From contig JAVFKD010000002.1 in the NCBI GenBank assembly GCA_036429605.1, positions 1-64,000 on the forward strand: 64,000 bases of DNA. Reading direction: 5' to 3'. Under the pieces are notes generated by a model that saw only the letters and a list, made by a program, of their open reading frames with translations, was not told the origin of the DNA and searched no databases. The translations under genes and the position numbers were made by a program. Below, one piece after another: positions 19,316 through 30,059 of this stretch (positions are counted from its first letter, which is position 1; the number at the start of each line of letters is the position of its first letter). Source of the DNA: Cladobotryum mycophilum (lineage: Eukaryota; Ascomycota; Sordariomycetes; Hypocreales; Hypocreaceae).

Positions 19316-21185
19316 ACGTATTCCATAAGCGAGTGTGCCACACAAGCGAGTGTGCCACCCTCTATCACTATATTTACCTCTATCACAATATGTTAAATTC
19401 CTTAATGATCTTAAATGGTATTACCTTCGTATAAAAGTAGAGTTATTATAGCTCTTGAAGCTCTTAAAAAAGACCTAGATTTAAGTCTTAAAGCTATAGA
19501 AAAGATCTATAATATTAATCGCATGACTTTAAGTTAGTGTTACGCTAGATAGCCTTTATAATATAATATAAAAGCTAATTCGATAAATCTTATAGAATTA
19601 GAAAAAGAGATTATATTTAAGTATATAATTAATTTATTTATATGATTATTTTTTTTAGATTATATAATATTAAAGAAATAGTTAATTATTTACTGTATAT
19701 ATATAATATACTATTAGTTAATAAAAATTAAGTATTAAACTTTATTAAACACTAACCAAAGCTTTATATATATTAAGTTTATAAATATAATTATTAAAGA
19801 ATTAAATATAAAAACCTAATATTTATTAATACTTAGTTTAAGCTTATATAAAATATTAAAGCTAAATATAAAGTCTTTAACGATAATCTTTATAATTTTA
19901 ATAAGATTAGTTTTATAATAGGTATTATTTTTTTAAGTATGGTAGTTATAATTTTAAAAGGCTATATAAAAGCTAAATTATCTTAGCCTAGTAATTAAAA
20001 ATAGGTAATTATAATCTAAGGTATTAATAGAATAGGTTAGGTAATACTATTATTTATTATTTTTACTATATAATATTATCTTAAGAATTAGTATTAAGAG
20101 TATAATCTTTTAGTAAATTAGTGTATTATAATAATAGAAAATGGCTAGACTATTAATAAGATTAGCTTAGATTAAATTAAGCATTTTAATTATTATATAG
20201 CTTCTCGTATAAAAGAGATCTATTAAATGCTTATCCTTAATAGCTATAAAAGCCATTACTTAATAATATTTAAGCTCTATTACAAAAAGCATAAGATTAT
20301 TATAGTTTATATACCTTTTTATTCTTTATATTTTCTTTAACTATTAGATATTAATTACTTTAGGCTATTAAAGTAAATATATAATTAATAAATTAAAAAG
20401 TTAATGTATATATATATTATATATATTAATAAACTTAAGTTCTTTTGTATTTTTTATATAATATTTTTTATTATAATTAATAAGAAGAATATTAAAAAAG
20501 GTTTTAAAGGAACTAGTCTATTACTATTTAATTTATAAAGTGTTCTTTTAATGCTTAATATAAAGTTATAAATATTAATACCTTTAGAAACATTACCTTA
20601 ACTTATATAGCCTTAGGTCTCTAAAATACTAAAGAATATATATAAGGCTATCTTATAGTTAAAGTATATAAAGAATTATATCTTTATTTATTAAAATAAC
20701 TCTTTAACTATAATATTAACTATAATTAATTAATTTATAAAAGATATAATAGTAATTATATATTAAATGGTACTTTTACGTAAAAATGTTTTTAAGTTTT
20801 GTATAATAAATAAAACATTAAATAAGCGCCGTAGAGTAAAAAAGACTTGTGTATGACTTAGAGGTATACTTACTGTTTAAGAAAGAATCGATTAATTGGA
20901 TCAAAGGGATATAAATGAGTAAATTAAGTAGAAGAGGCAGTAAAGAGGGTCTACTTATATAAAGGCTTTATGCTATAGCAAGTACAGTAAGACTGGCCAT
21001 AATGTATGAATCTATAAGAAAGTATAATTAAGTAAAAGATATAATTATTTTTTTTAATATTATTATAATAATTAGATATTTAATATAGATTAAAAAGTAT
21101 TAAAGGCTGACTTTGTTTTTTTTCTACACGAGGTAGTGAGGGGTGGTACACTCGCTTATGTGGCACACTCGCTTATGGAATACGT
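19316..21185 (+). mobile_element. Pogo/Fot1-type DNA transposon, RIP-inactivated (copy A)
   Basis: The element is 1870 bp, flanked by TA (19314-19315 and 21186-21187). Terminal inverted repeats of about 45 bp (19316-19360 and 21141-21185) begin ACGTATTCCATAAGCGAG and each holds two copies of AAGCGAGTGTGCCAC. The interior aligns along its length to the intact transposase at 55161-56636, but C-to-T and G-to-A changes have created many stops; for example GTCGGCGTCGCGCTGG there corresponds to GTTAGTGTTACGCTAG here. It shares length and terminal-repeat sequence with copy B at 52812, so the two form one subfamily distinct from copy C. Confidence 0.92.
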
Positions 21186-21187
21186 TA

Positions 21188-21540
21188 ATAATAATTATAT
21201 ACTTTATATATATACATAAGTTAAATTAATATATATAAATTATGAAATAAATTATAAAATAAAGTCTAAGTTATTTAAAATATAATATATATTCTTGTAT
21301 AATTAATTTTTATTTTAAAATATTTAATATTTAATAGTAGTATTAATTTTATAAGAAAATTATAAAAGATATCATAATTAACTAATAGAATTAAATAGGT
21401 TATAAGGTTTAAAACTCTATGCATAGTATTTAGGCCTCTTAGTGATAGACTTAAACTTGAGAACAGCGTAAGAAGTATTTTTAATAAGCGACAAGTCTGC
21501 ACGAGAGGCTGTTTAAATCTTAATATAAGAGGTTACTATC
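21188..21540. other. Gene-free AT-rich spacer
   Basis: TA-rich sequence marking the edge of the RIP-affected block; normal base composition resumes at about 21520. No gene is seen. Confidence 0.5.
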
Positions 21541-21573
21541 CTAAGAGTGGACTGCCAGGGAGGAGGGACTGTA

Positions 21574-21786
21574 TTAGACATGTCGCTCAATGAGGTCAAG
21601 CACGTAGGAGTCGAGGGTTGTGGGGGCGACCTCGTCCAATTCATAGAGTTTGAGCTGATTATCAGGGCTCAGTATAGCCATCTGTCCAACCGTAATGTTA
21701 AGATGTATCGTGATGCCCACTACTACCTCTCTCTTAGCGTGCGAAGAAGTTACTGGGTCTACTCCGCAAATATATACCTGTCCTGC
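21574..21786 (-). pseudogene. Unrecognised coding remnant or terminal exon
   Basis: On the minus strand a frame open for about 70 codons ends at TAA (21576-21574) and has normal coding composition (GITIHLNITVGQM, LYELDEVAPTTLDSYVLDLI). A TGA lies just upstream of 21786, so this is either a last exon after an AG acceptor or the end of a broken gene. I do not recognise the family. Confidence 0.3.
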
Positions 21787-21884
21787 CAGTAATCAAGTGA
21801 AAGGGATACCCCTTGTCTTTCTATGAGGGCATGTATAGCGATGTTATACTGGATAAACAAACGCCAGAAAGAAATATTTAAGCT

Positions 21885-22150
21885 TTATAAGTGGAATACA
21901 ATTAGCGACGGACAAGGCATTAATCTATTTAGCGAAGCTATTCACCTGGGCCCTGTTCATCGCTACACAAGTGCAGCCAGCCTCTCATGAGTCTTGTTAC
22001 ATTCGACGCAAGCAAGGCCGAGTTCGAGTGCTGGACAAAGGCATCATGGACCTAGAAGTTGGACCATGCATAGTTGGCCAGCCTACGATTCTCTGCTCAG
22101 AATGTGAGAACTTCATGTCCTGGGCAAGGGGCTCTAGGTTTACCACTTGA
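21885..22150 (+). pseudogene. Possible small secreted protein remnant
   Basis: A plus-strand frame reads LIYLAKLFTWALFIATQVQPAS, which resembles a signal peptide. A Cys-containing stretch follows (ESCYIRRKQGRVRVLD, GPCIVG, ILCSECENF) and a TGA near 22150. There is no in-frame ATG; ACG stands where a start might be expected. Possibly a decayed effector-like gene or an exon. Weak evidence. Confidence 0.22.
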
Positions 22151-22229
22151 CGACTACTTTCGTAATACCCTATCAATCCAACTTGGAAGCTCTCGACGAT
22201 TCGGCAAGTAGATTCCCGCGCTCTACTAC

Positions 22230-23640
22230 CTATAAGTTAGTCTATTATTCCTATCAACCTCCTTACAGTTACAGAGCATGCGCTCTATGCCCATAACCGT
22301 GGCCATACCCAAGCGTAACCTTAACATTGTTCTCGGCCAAGATCTTGCCGCCGCAAAGTATATATGAATAACTAGGTGTATTAATCTTGCCCAGCTGAAT
22401 TTGGTCGTCTTTGCAATCAATTACAACGCGGCAGTCATCTAGTTGCTCGAAGCCTTCATTTGGATTGCTGCGGTGGGCGGAGCCATTGGACTTGCTCCTG
22501 TAACAGTGCTGGTAGCAGTGGTGTTCATACTGCTTCAAGAGTTCTGGGTTGATAATGGGTAACGAAGCGCAAACAATGGCAGCGACTTCTGTGGCCGCAG
22601 AGAGGATGAGAAACATCACGATTCCATCTGTGGGGCTTTAGCGTAGGTCAAGGTAACTGAGAGGAGCAAGCACTCACAACTGGGGTCGACTTTGTCGTCG
22701 GTGTCCACCCCCAGTTCAATAATACGGCTCAGGTCCAGCAGACAGGCACTGTACATGGCTAGCGAATCCGAGACTAGTGGCTCGACTTGCTTACATTGTT
22801 CCCACGGAGAACACAAGTCTCACACCGATCTTGCCCTTGATGAGCATCTGAGGCCGGAATGTAGTGGCGAGCGGTAGAATCAAGAGCATGACGTCTGAGA
22901 CCACCCCAAAGATAAGGGGGTGGCAACGTGAGTGGTCGTGGTCGCGTAGCACTGCCCATGGATGGGATAAGGCGGCTGGACGCCGTATTGGTGATAGTAG
23001 CGCATAAAGTACCATTGCACCGGCCAGCATTGAAAGACCTAAAAACCCGTGGTAGCAAAGCACCAGAGGACTACATAGACTCAGTTGATCCATCAGGTAA
23101 TTGCTAGCTAGCCCTGATTAACAAGGAAAAGACGACGGTAGAAGAAAAGTAAGGAAAGTTTGATAGATGCGAAGGTAAGACCAGTTACGATCATAGTGAT
23201 CCAGACGAGCTGCGTAGAGTTAGGGCTATAACAAAAATATAAAAAGTGAGGGTGGCATACTGTAAAAGCGCTGGAAAGATACCGAGGATAATTTTCATCT
23301 TCAGCATTGATGCGCCATGAGTGCAGGCCGAGCCCGTAGTGGGCAGCTGTTCATTCAGGTCAGCCATGGAACGTGATAGGTGTGGTAAAAAGTACAGACA
23401 AGCCAGCAAGTTTCCGATCACCGCGTCAATGCAGAGAGTTCCCAGGAGGATAAAGTAATCCTCGGCAAAGATGCTTTTGAACCTGAAGCTGTGTCGGTAG
23501 TGGGCGCGCCAGTGGGCGAAGAACCCCCAGCAGTCACAACATTGTTAACGATAAGGAGAGTGATAAGACTGCCATAGGGCTGGACAACGATTCTGTTTCC
23601 ATTCTCCTAGTTGTGAGGGCGTCATGGGCTGTGAGGACAT
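22230..23640 (-). pseudogene. Rhodopsin-like (SAT4/PTH11-type) integral membrane protein, interrupted
   Basis: Minus-strand blocks in several frames together resemble the fungal rhodopsin-domain membrane family. They are, in order: IVVQPYGSLITLLIVNNVV (about 23600-23540); FFAHWRAHYRHSFRF and SIFAEDYFILLGTLC (about 23530-23430); a helix-rich stretch to 23190; then VVSDVMLLILPLATTF and KGKIGVRLVFSVG (about 22915-22795); and ATEVAAIVCASLPI (about 22600). One break falls in a C5 run (23524-23528) and is closed by one extra base; others may be introns. A mistake near the putative start (about 23610) is not explained that way. The family includes receptor-like PTH11 relatives; ligand unknown. It could be a spliced gene with errors rather than a pseudogene. 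Confidence 0.5.
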
Positions 23641-24755
23641 GGCAACGAAAAGATTTGTGCTGTGCGAAGGACTGAGTTGGGGGAGAAGGAAGAGGCTGTC
23701 GACGGCCTGACTAGGTGAAATGTACTGGTCGACAGCTTGTTAAAGTATTTACATTTTATCATACAGGTATTGGGCCAAAGTAACCGTTGGGTCAGCGTAG
23801 TAAAAGGGTAGTAATAGGATTAATAGTTAGATATGGTTGGTTAGCAGGTAGGCAAATAGCTCAAAGGCAGTGGCAGTAGTTGGGTGGTACAATGCGGTTT
23901 GGCGACTCTGGCTACAACTCTCTTAGAATCCATCCTAGCCTACCCCAGCCATGAAATATTACAGATCACGGCAGGTTTCTAGGAATATGACGCGATGAAC
24001 CTGTCTGTAAACACTCTGCTCAATAGACACCCGCTTTGGCGCACTATATATCACCACTAACAGTACAGAATGTAAAGTATAGTCCCGTTCTTTAGCCCAT
24101 CCATAGCGGTATGGTCAAACCAGTCCACCTCCCCGGCACTTCTTCACTAGCGTGGGGTGTTTGGGGGGTGGAAAAACCACGGGTCGTCGACGGCTGAACT
24201 TGCACTGAAACGGTGCCGATCACGACCCCTGTTTTTTCCCACCGCAAGGCTCCTCAGTATACCTGTTGCGGGAGGGCCAGTGCCGCCGATCCACAAGCGG
24301 CAACTAGGCAAGTGCTGTTACTAGAAGGATTTGCACCATGTAGTATCCGTTGGTTTTAAAATATATTGACACTGGGACCTACTGGTCTCCTGGACATTAT
24401 CCTCTCGGAAGCTGCGGAAAAATTTACGGTCATCTGGTTGAGGAAGAATAACATGCCTTAATCAGTGTATCATTGAGTCAAGCTTGTGTTGCGGTGTGCG
24501 TAGTTGCGTGGATGTACTGTAGGATTGAACGGAACGGAATTCTATGATAGTTGGGTGGTTGACTAACAGCACAAAAACAAACACTACGTACTACTGTGGC
24601 CAGTAATTCCGTTTGTCGGACCCCACTGTTGATGAAACATACTTCACCCAACCTTGCTCCCTCGCTCTCTCACTCTTTAATTCTTTTTCTCTATACTCTT
24701 TTCCACAGCTTTAATCGAACCCCGCCTACATACCTCAGCCACATTGTAAAAAGCA
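23641..24755. other. Intergenic region upstream of the MFS gene
   Basis: About 1.1 kb of normal composition between two divergent genes. I find no reading frame of substance. It holds the imperfect inverted repeat at 24167-24243. A pyrimidine-rich stretch (CTCCCTCGCTCTCTCACTC, about 24657-24690) lies just before the MFS start, as is common in fungal promoters. Confidence 0.5.
24167..24243. repeat. Imperfect inverted repeat upstream of the MFS gene
   Basis: The left arm GGTGGAAAAACCACGGGTCGT (24167-24187) pairs with the right arm ACGACCCCTG...CCCACC (24222-24243), with three or so mismatches or gaps and a 34-nt loop. It lies 513 bp before the ATG. It could be a regulatory hairpin or a small foldback transposon scar. 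Confidence 0.45.
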
Positions 24756-26483
24756 ATGGATGATCAAGCCCTGGAGAAGGTGCCTAAGATGGTCGGTGAG
24801 AGGAAGACCAATAACGGGCAGACCTCGATGACCTTTGAGTATAACATCAAGCAAGACGCCTGCGCCGATTCTCGCATTCGTCGCAAGTTGGACATCCATC
24901 TGATGCCATTAGTCTTCGTCTTGTGTGCGCAGCGTCCCTTTCCAGCTTTTGATCAAAACTAACAGCCTTTCAGATATGCTGGCGTTCCTTGACCGGGGAA
25001 ACATTGGCAATGCCGAGGTTGCTGGTATGCAGAAGGCACTTCATCTCACCTCCGGCCAATATGCGTGGTTTGCGACTATTTTCTACATCACTTACATTAT
25101 CTGCGAGTTCTCCCTGCTGTTCTGGAAGATCTTTCCACCTCATATTGTTGGCGCTTTGGTGGTGTTCGGATGGTAGCTAGTCCTTGAACAATTATGTAAA
25201 GGATCAGAACTAGACTGACTGTACCAGGGGTCTCATGGCGACGGTCCAGGCTAGCATACAGAGTTGGGGAGGCATGATGGCCATCCGCTTCCTGCTTGGT
25301 GCGTTCGAAGCCGCCTATGCGTGAGTCTTTTGCCGCAGCTTTATGCCCGAGATTTAGCATTTTAACTGTTGTCTAGTCCTGGTATTATCTATCTCTTGTC
25401 CTTCTTCTATCTAAGGCACGAAGTTGGTTTTAGGGTCGGCATCTTCGCATCAGCCGCACCGCTCGCCTCCACCTTTGCCGGCGCCCTTGCATACGGCATT
25501 ACCAATAGCCACTCCAATCTGGCAAACTGGCGCCTACTTTTCCTTGTGGAAGGCCTCATGACCATCGTCATGGCTCCTGTGGCCTTTTTCTTTATTCCAG
25601 ACTCGCCCGACAAGGCTCGCTTCCTAAATGGGGAGGAGAAGGAAATTGTCAAGGCTCGCGCCATGCGCCAGGTCGGCACGGAGCCCTCCCTGAGAATTGG
25701 TCGCTTGAACCCCAAAGAGTTCCTCTTGACCTTGGTTGACTACAAGGCATGGTTTGTTGCCGTACGTGACATTTCCCTATTATATGTTGAATACACTAAT
25801 AGTTTTATAGTTAATGTACTTCGGTGCCAATGTCAGTTACGCTAGTCTTCCCATTTATCTCCCCACTATCCTAAGAGGCATTGGCTACGACAGCATCAAC
25901 TCCCAGGGGCTCTCCGCGCCACCCTACTTCGTTGCCTTCCTCTGCGCCTTGATAACCACTTACATCGCCGACAAGACTCAGCAGCGCGGTCTGGTGCTTA
26001 TTGCTACCTCCCTAGTAGGCGGCGTTGGCTACATCATCCTGGCTACTGTTGCTACCGTTGGCGTACGCTACTTTGCTGTCTTTCTTGCTGCTGGCGGTGT
26101 GTTCTCTACAATCCCAAATATCCTGGCCTGGACCCTCAGTAGGTTACCCTCTTACCTTGAAAGCTTTGCCCAGTTCACTAATAGCCGCAGATAATCAAGG
26201 TTCCGATACCCGTCGTGGCGCCGGCCTTGTCCTCATCAATGTCGTCGGCCAATGTGGCTCGGTTATGTCCTCTCGCATTTACCCCGCTACAGAGGCACCT
26301 CGCTACATCAAGGGCCAGTACATTTGCGCAGCATTTATGTTCTTCACTACGCTTCTTGCTTTTACTCTACGCCTCCTGCTCGTCCGGAACAATAAGAAGC
26401 TTGACCGCCAACAGGGATGGGCAAATAAACAGAATGACAACGGTGTCGAGAATAACAGCCCTAGCTTTCGATACGTCCTGTAA
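24756..26483 (+). CDS. Dal5/allantoate-permease-type MFS transporter
   Basis: Six exons: 24756-24924, 24974-25172, 25228-25320, 25377-25761, 25811-26138 and 26191-26483. Introns are 49-56 nt (GTGCGC, GTAGCT, GTGAGT, GTACGT and GTAGGT donors; all AG acceptors). Exons sum to 1467 nt, 488 aa plus stop. Family marks: RRKLDIHLMPL before helix 1, YMLAFLDRGNIGNA in helix 1, WGGMMAIRFLLGAFEA in the middle, FFIPDSPDKARFLN in the central loop, NNQGSDTRRGAG before helix 11. This anion:cation symporter group in fungi moves small organic acids, vitamins and ureides such as allantoate across the plasma membrane. The substrate cannot be read from sequence. No RIP signature is seen. Confidence 0.9.
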
Positions 26484-26990
26484 ATAGTTATTTTAATCAT
26501 TTATAGAGTTACTGCTCAACGGCAATCACTACCTCTTAGAGAGCTCGTTGCTTTGGGTCAATAAGCCAATAATCACAGATACCTTACTCTGAGTTAATTA
26601 AAGTGATTCATTTACTTAATAACTAAATTTAGTATTTCTAGGACTTTATTTACTGTCTTATATATAAAATTACTTACTCAAATCTATAGAACACACTAGC
26701 TATTATATTATTGCAATACTCTGTTTTACTGTCTTTGCACTGTTATGGCCTACCCCTAGTACAGACTGAGATTATATAATAACAGAGAAATGCTAAGCCA
26801 GTTAGCTTTCGCCAAGTTACCCAAGACCAACCCTTAGGGTTTCTCAAAGCCAAGGAAAAAGGAGAGGCCAATGAGTGGAAAGCCAACCAGTGGAACATGG
26901 CTCTAAAACATCTATCTCTAAGATAAAAATGTCCGTCCACTTCGTAACACCACCACAAGCCATTAGCCTTGTTTTCTACTCCTGGAACGG
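26484..26990. other. Gene-free spacer
   Basis: Partly AT-rich sequence after the MFS gene. Short open stretches near 26743-26958 (-) show no recognisable domain. Nothing else is seen. Confidence 0.4.
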
Positions 26991-27420
26991 AGAAGATTCA
27001 AGGTGCTCAACCATGAGGAATGTTTAACAAAAAAACCCCTACAATCGGCCCTGTTACACTGCCCAAAGTCGACATAGCATTCGGGCTAGCTATCTATTCC
27101 ACCCTCTCCCTTAACTCGAACAAGTTCAATAGAACAATCATGGACAGGGAAATACTGCCTACTGCTCCTATGCCTTGAACCGTCTGTCCAAACAAAAGCT
27201 GCAGTGCGGTCTTGCTGACAGTAGCGACTGCAGAGCTACCCAGGAGCACACTCAGAGCAAGGAGGCAGCGTTGAACGATTCCCCTAGCACTTGAACACAA
27301 AGCATGGTGTATACAGCTTTTCCTCTCGCCAGCGATATGAATACGGATACAGCGTCTATAAGGCTAGTACTCTCCGATTTCTCGTTGCGGTTTAGCGATA
27401 AATAGCAGTCATGTTTGCTG
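26990..27420 (-). pseudogene. MFS drug-transporter (DHA-type) relic
   Basis: The minus strand encodes LLFGQTVQGIGAVGSISLSM, matching the R.xQGxGAGG motif region of DHA/TRI12-like MFS exporters. NLFELRERVE follows, then a stop, then in the same frame STLGSVTGPIVGVFLLN (the family's ALGSVxGPxxGG segment). Upstream, a different frame gives LARGKAVYTMLC. Only about 120 codons remain, with at least one stop and one frameshift. It is unrelated to the Dal5-like gene next door. Confidence 0.65.
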
Positions 27421-28172
27421 ACCCCGTTAATGATAAGCTTAGTCTAAAACTCGCGATGGTAGTAAGAGATAATTGTAAGGGAGGGAAATAATTACGCATT
27501 GTATTTATCATTAAGTACCAAATCGTGACATTCGATAAGATAGCATTATGTATCTGTACTACTTTAGGGGGCTCTTGAAGGTCCGGGACCCTTTAACCCC
27601 AAAGCTTGCGCCGAGTGGTCACCTCCAATTGAGGTCAGCCCAATGAACTCAATAAACTACTCTGTATCCAATCCGTTTGTGGTAGCTTCCGAAGCCAAGG
27701 ATTGTACGAAACCGTCACAATTACCTAACGGTACAAAGTATTGGCGATTTGCGGGTGATCAAGATCCTTCAGGGCACTAAAGGAATCTGGGCACGGGCGT
27801 ACTTCCCCAACCGGCGTTCTACATGTAGTCCTACAGGATGTCGTCTAGCCAATCACGTCCTGTAGAGTGTCACAACGCCCGCTATCATATATAGCCGCAC
27901 CACGCTGACAGTAATATATGAAACAAAAGATCCATCACTCCATATACAATGGATATCTAGGCAATGAGAAGATTCGATTGCAACGTACCACCATCTTGGC
28001 GATTTATAATTAGAAAATGGAGACAATAAGCGGTACTTCATATAGTCAAGGAGGTCCGCCGAACAAGTGCATGTGGGATCCCGCATGTAAATATAACTAC
28101 TAATGGTGTCGGATCTTTGCTGCTCGGCGGACACAATAAGTATTCAAGAGTCGCTCTCGATTGGCCATCAGC
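27421..28172. promoter_or_regulatory. Upstream region of the TLC-LGT gene with CCAAT inside an inverted repeat
   Basis: No gene is seen in this stretch. An 8-bp perfect inverted repeat CTACAGGA (27831-27838) / TCCTGTAG (27858-27865) encloses a CCAAT box (27849-27853), 320 bp before the ATG. CCAAT is the site of the fungal HAP/CBC factor. A regulatory role is only suggested. Confidence 0.3.
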
Positions 28173-30059
28173 ATGCTTCCCACGTCGGACGTCATTACTA
28201 CTATTGCTGGTCTAGCAGCATATGAGCTTGTTCAGGTGTTCCTCCACACCTTTACTAAGCGCTTCAATCCCTCGTTCTATGCAACACTGCACAAAGACCC
28301 GAGCTTTAAGCTAAGGCCTTACTTCGTCTTCATCAGTGGAATCGCTCTTACGATCTTCACGACCCCCATCTGCCTGAACGCCTACACGTCTACGCCAGCA
28401 GACACTGACATCTTCGGCCATAGTCGAGGCTTTTCTTCAGCGGAGAAAATCTGCCTCAGTTCTCGAGGCGTGCTTTGGATCGCCGAGCTTCCTTTGTTGA
28501 CCTACTCTACTGAAATTGTTACTCATCACATCTTGGCGTTATCATCTCTCGCCACAATTCTCGTTACCAACTTCCCTCGACGACCTCTCTATCTCATATA
28601 TGCCGGCTTGATCACGGAGCTCTTCTCAGACTCCTTTTGCATGCTCAGAATCCACGGGCAAAACGCGGAGAACTCCAAAACCTTTCGAATTTGCATGCTC
28701 AGCAACGCATTTGCCTTGATTCTCCTCAGGGTTATTCCCATTACTGCCTTCATTATGACCGTATTCATGCCTGCCGCCGATATTCGAACATGGGTCTACA
28801 CAGCAGCCATCGCCTTCTACTGTGGATATATGCTGTACTGCTCATACCTGCAGTTGTCAGTCTTGGGTTACATAAAGCTGGTCAAAGACAGGCCAGCCTA
28901 TTTGCAGATCATGGGCAAATACCACATTTCGCTCTATTCCATGCTCTTCGGGACGGCCATGGTCGCTGCGCAAGCCTCCACGATTGCCATGTTTAGATGG
29001 AGCCGCGATGAGCCATTGACAGATGGCGAGAATCGCAGTCTGGCCATAATGGGACTCGGCGCGGCAGCGACTGGTCTCCTTGGTGCTACCCTTCTATACC
29101 CTGCGTTTGAAGACAGGAAGCACTCGACGTCAAATGACATTGCCCCCGCTGGATGTTCTGTTGGTTTAGCCGTCCAGGCACGCACTACTAATATAACCAT
29201 CCAAGGCGGGCCGAGCGGTCCCTTATCCCAACCTCCCCTTCGCTCCGGGTGCACGATCCGTTTTGCAATCCAGGGTGGCATTCTCTCCGCCGCATGCTTT
29301 CTGTTATCGAGTCTTACCCTCTCTCCAATCCCGCAAAAGCCTGCATTACTCTCGGCAATGGCTCTTAGCCTCCCTCTAGGCGAGAGTATTGGACGTGTAG
29401 GTTGCCACTATGCAGGATGCTGCGGATCAAAACTGCACCATGGCAAGGAGAACCATGGCCCTGTGCAACTCCTCTCTTCGACTATGAATATGGCTGCTTT
29501 TGCAGTGCTTAGCTCATTGGTACTCAAGTCAACACTCAGTCTGTACGAAGCTGGAGCACTGGCCATTCTCGCAAATGCATCTATTCGGCTATCTGTTGAT
29601 CCTCTTAGAGAATCGGGCAGCATCAAAGGAAACAAGCTCCCTGTCACGACACGCTTCGCCCTTGGCCAGCTTTTCTTGTCTTGCATTCTGCTAGCTGGAA
29701 TTGAATTGACGACAATGCAGAACACCATCGATACCATAACGAGCACAATGAAGGCCACATTACTGACGCTTCTCACCACGTATTTTGCCCGAACTGCGTG
29801 GGCTACCCTGATGCAGAGGATGCAGTCCTTCACCCACTTAGCTCCACTTGTCCGGCCTCTTACCGCGGTCGCTATTTTTGCTAGCATCGTGTTTACCCTT
29901 GCAATTCATACGCAGTACGGTCTTTCAAAGGTGCTAAGGCCATCAGCTACAATGAGTGGTGCTGCTTCTCAGTTGTTGCCTAATTCGGCATTGGTGGGTT
30001 CGGCAATTGTCACCTGGTCACTTCCAGCCCTTCTTGGATCAAGGGCCTGTGGTAAATGA
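28173..30059 (+). CDS. Membrane protein: TLC-like domain fused to LGT-like (prolipoprotein diacylglyceryl transferase) domain
   Basis: ATG at 28173 (the frame is open from 28161); 628 aa, intronless, about 14 predicted membrane helices. In this numbering the N-terminal half (about 1-280) resembles a TRAM-LAG1-CLN8 domain: CLSSRGVLWIAELPLL, the THHILALSSL His pair (118-119), LYLIYAGLITELF, and further helices. The C-terminal half (about 365-515) resembles bacterial LGT: GESIGRVGCHYAGCCGSK (about 403-420), a following GPVQLLSS, then NASIRLSVDPLRESGS (Arg and Glu near 472-480) and TTRFALGQLF. Canonical Lgt has Asn and Glu where this has Cys residues in the GRxGNFxNxE box, as in the GCCxG subgroup of LGT-like proteins. 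Lgt moves diacylglycerol from phosphatidylglycerol to bacterial prolipoproteins, a pathway fungi lack. The reaction here is unknown; lipid handling is the shared theme. The gene stands alone between an MFS relic and a transposon field. Confidence 0.8.
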   Translation: MLPTSDVITTIAGLAAYELVQVFLHTFTKRFNPSFYATLHKDPSFKLRPYFVFISGIALTIFTTPICLNAYTSTPADTDIFGHSRGFSSAEKICLSSRGVLWIAELPLLTYSTEIVTHHILALSSLATILVTNFPRRPLYLIYAGLITELFSDSFCMLRIHGQNAENSKTFRICMLSNAFALILLRVIPITAFIMTVFMPAADIRTWVYTAAIAFYCGYMLYCSYLQLSVLGYIKLVKDRPAYLQIMGKYHISLYSMLFGTAMVAAQASTIAMFRWSRDEPLTDGENRSLAIMGLGAAATGLLGATLLYPAFEDRKHSTSNDIAPAGCSVGLAVQARTTNITIQGGPSGPLSQPPLRSGCTIRFAIQGGILSAACFLLSSLTLSPIPQKPALLSAMALSLPLGESIGRVGCHYAGCCGSKLHHGKENHGPVQLLSSTMNMAAFAVLSSLVLKSTLSLYEAGALAILANASIRLSVDPLRESGSIKGNKLPVTTRFALGQLFLSCILLAGIELTTMQNTIDTITSTMKATLLTLLTTYFARTAWATLMQRMQSFTHLAPLVRPLTAVAIFASIVFTLAIHTQYGLSKVLRPSATMSGAASQLLPNSALVGSAIVTWSLPALLGSRACGK

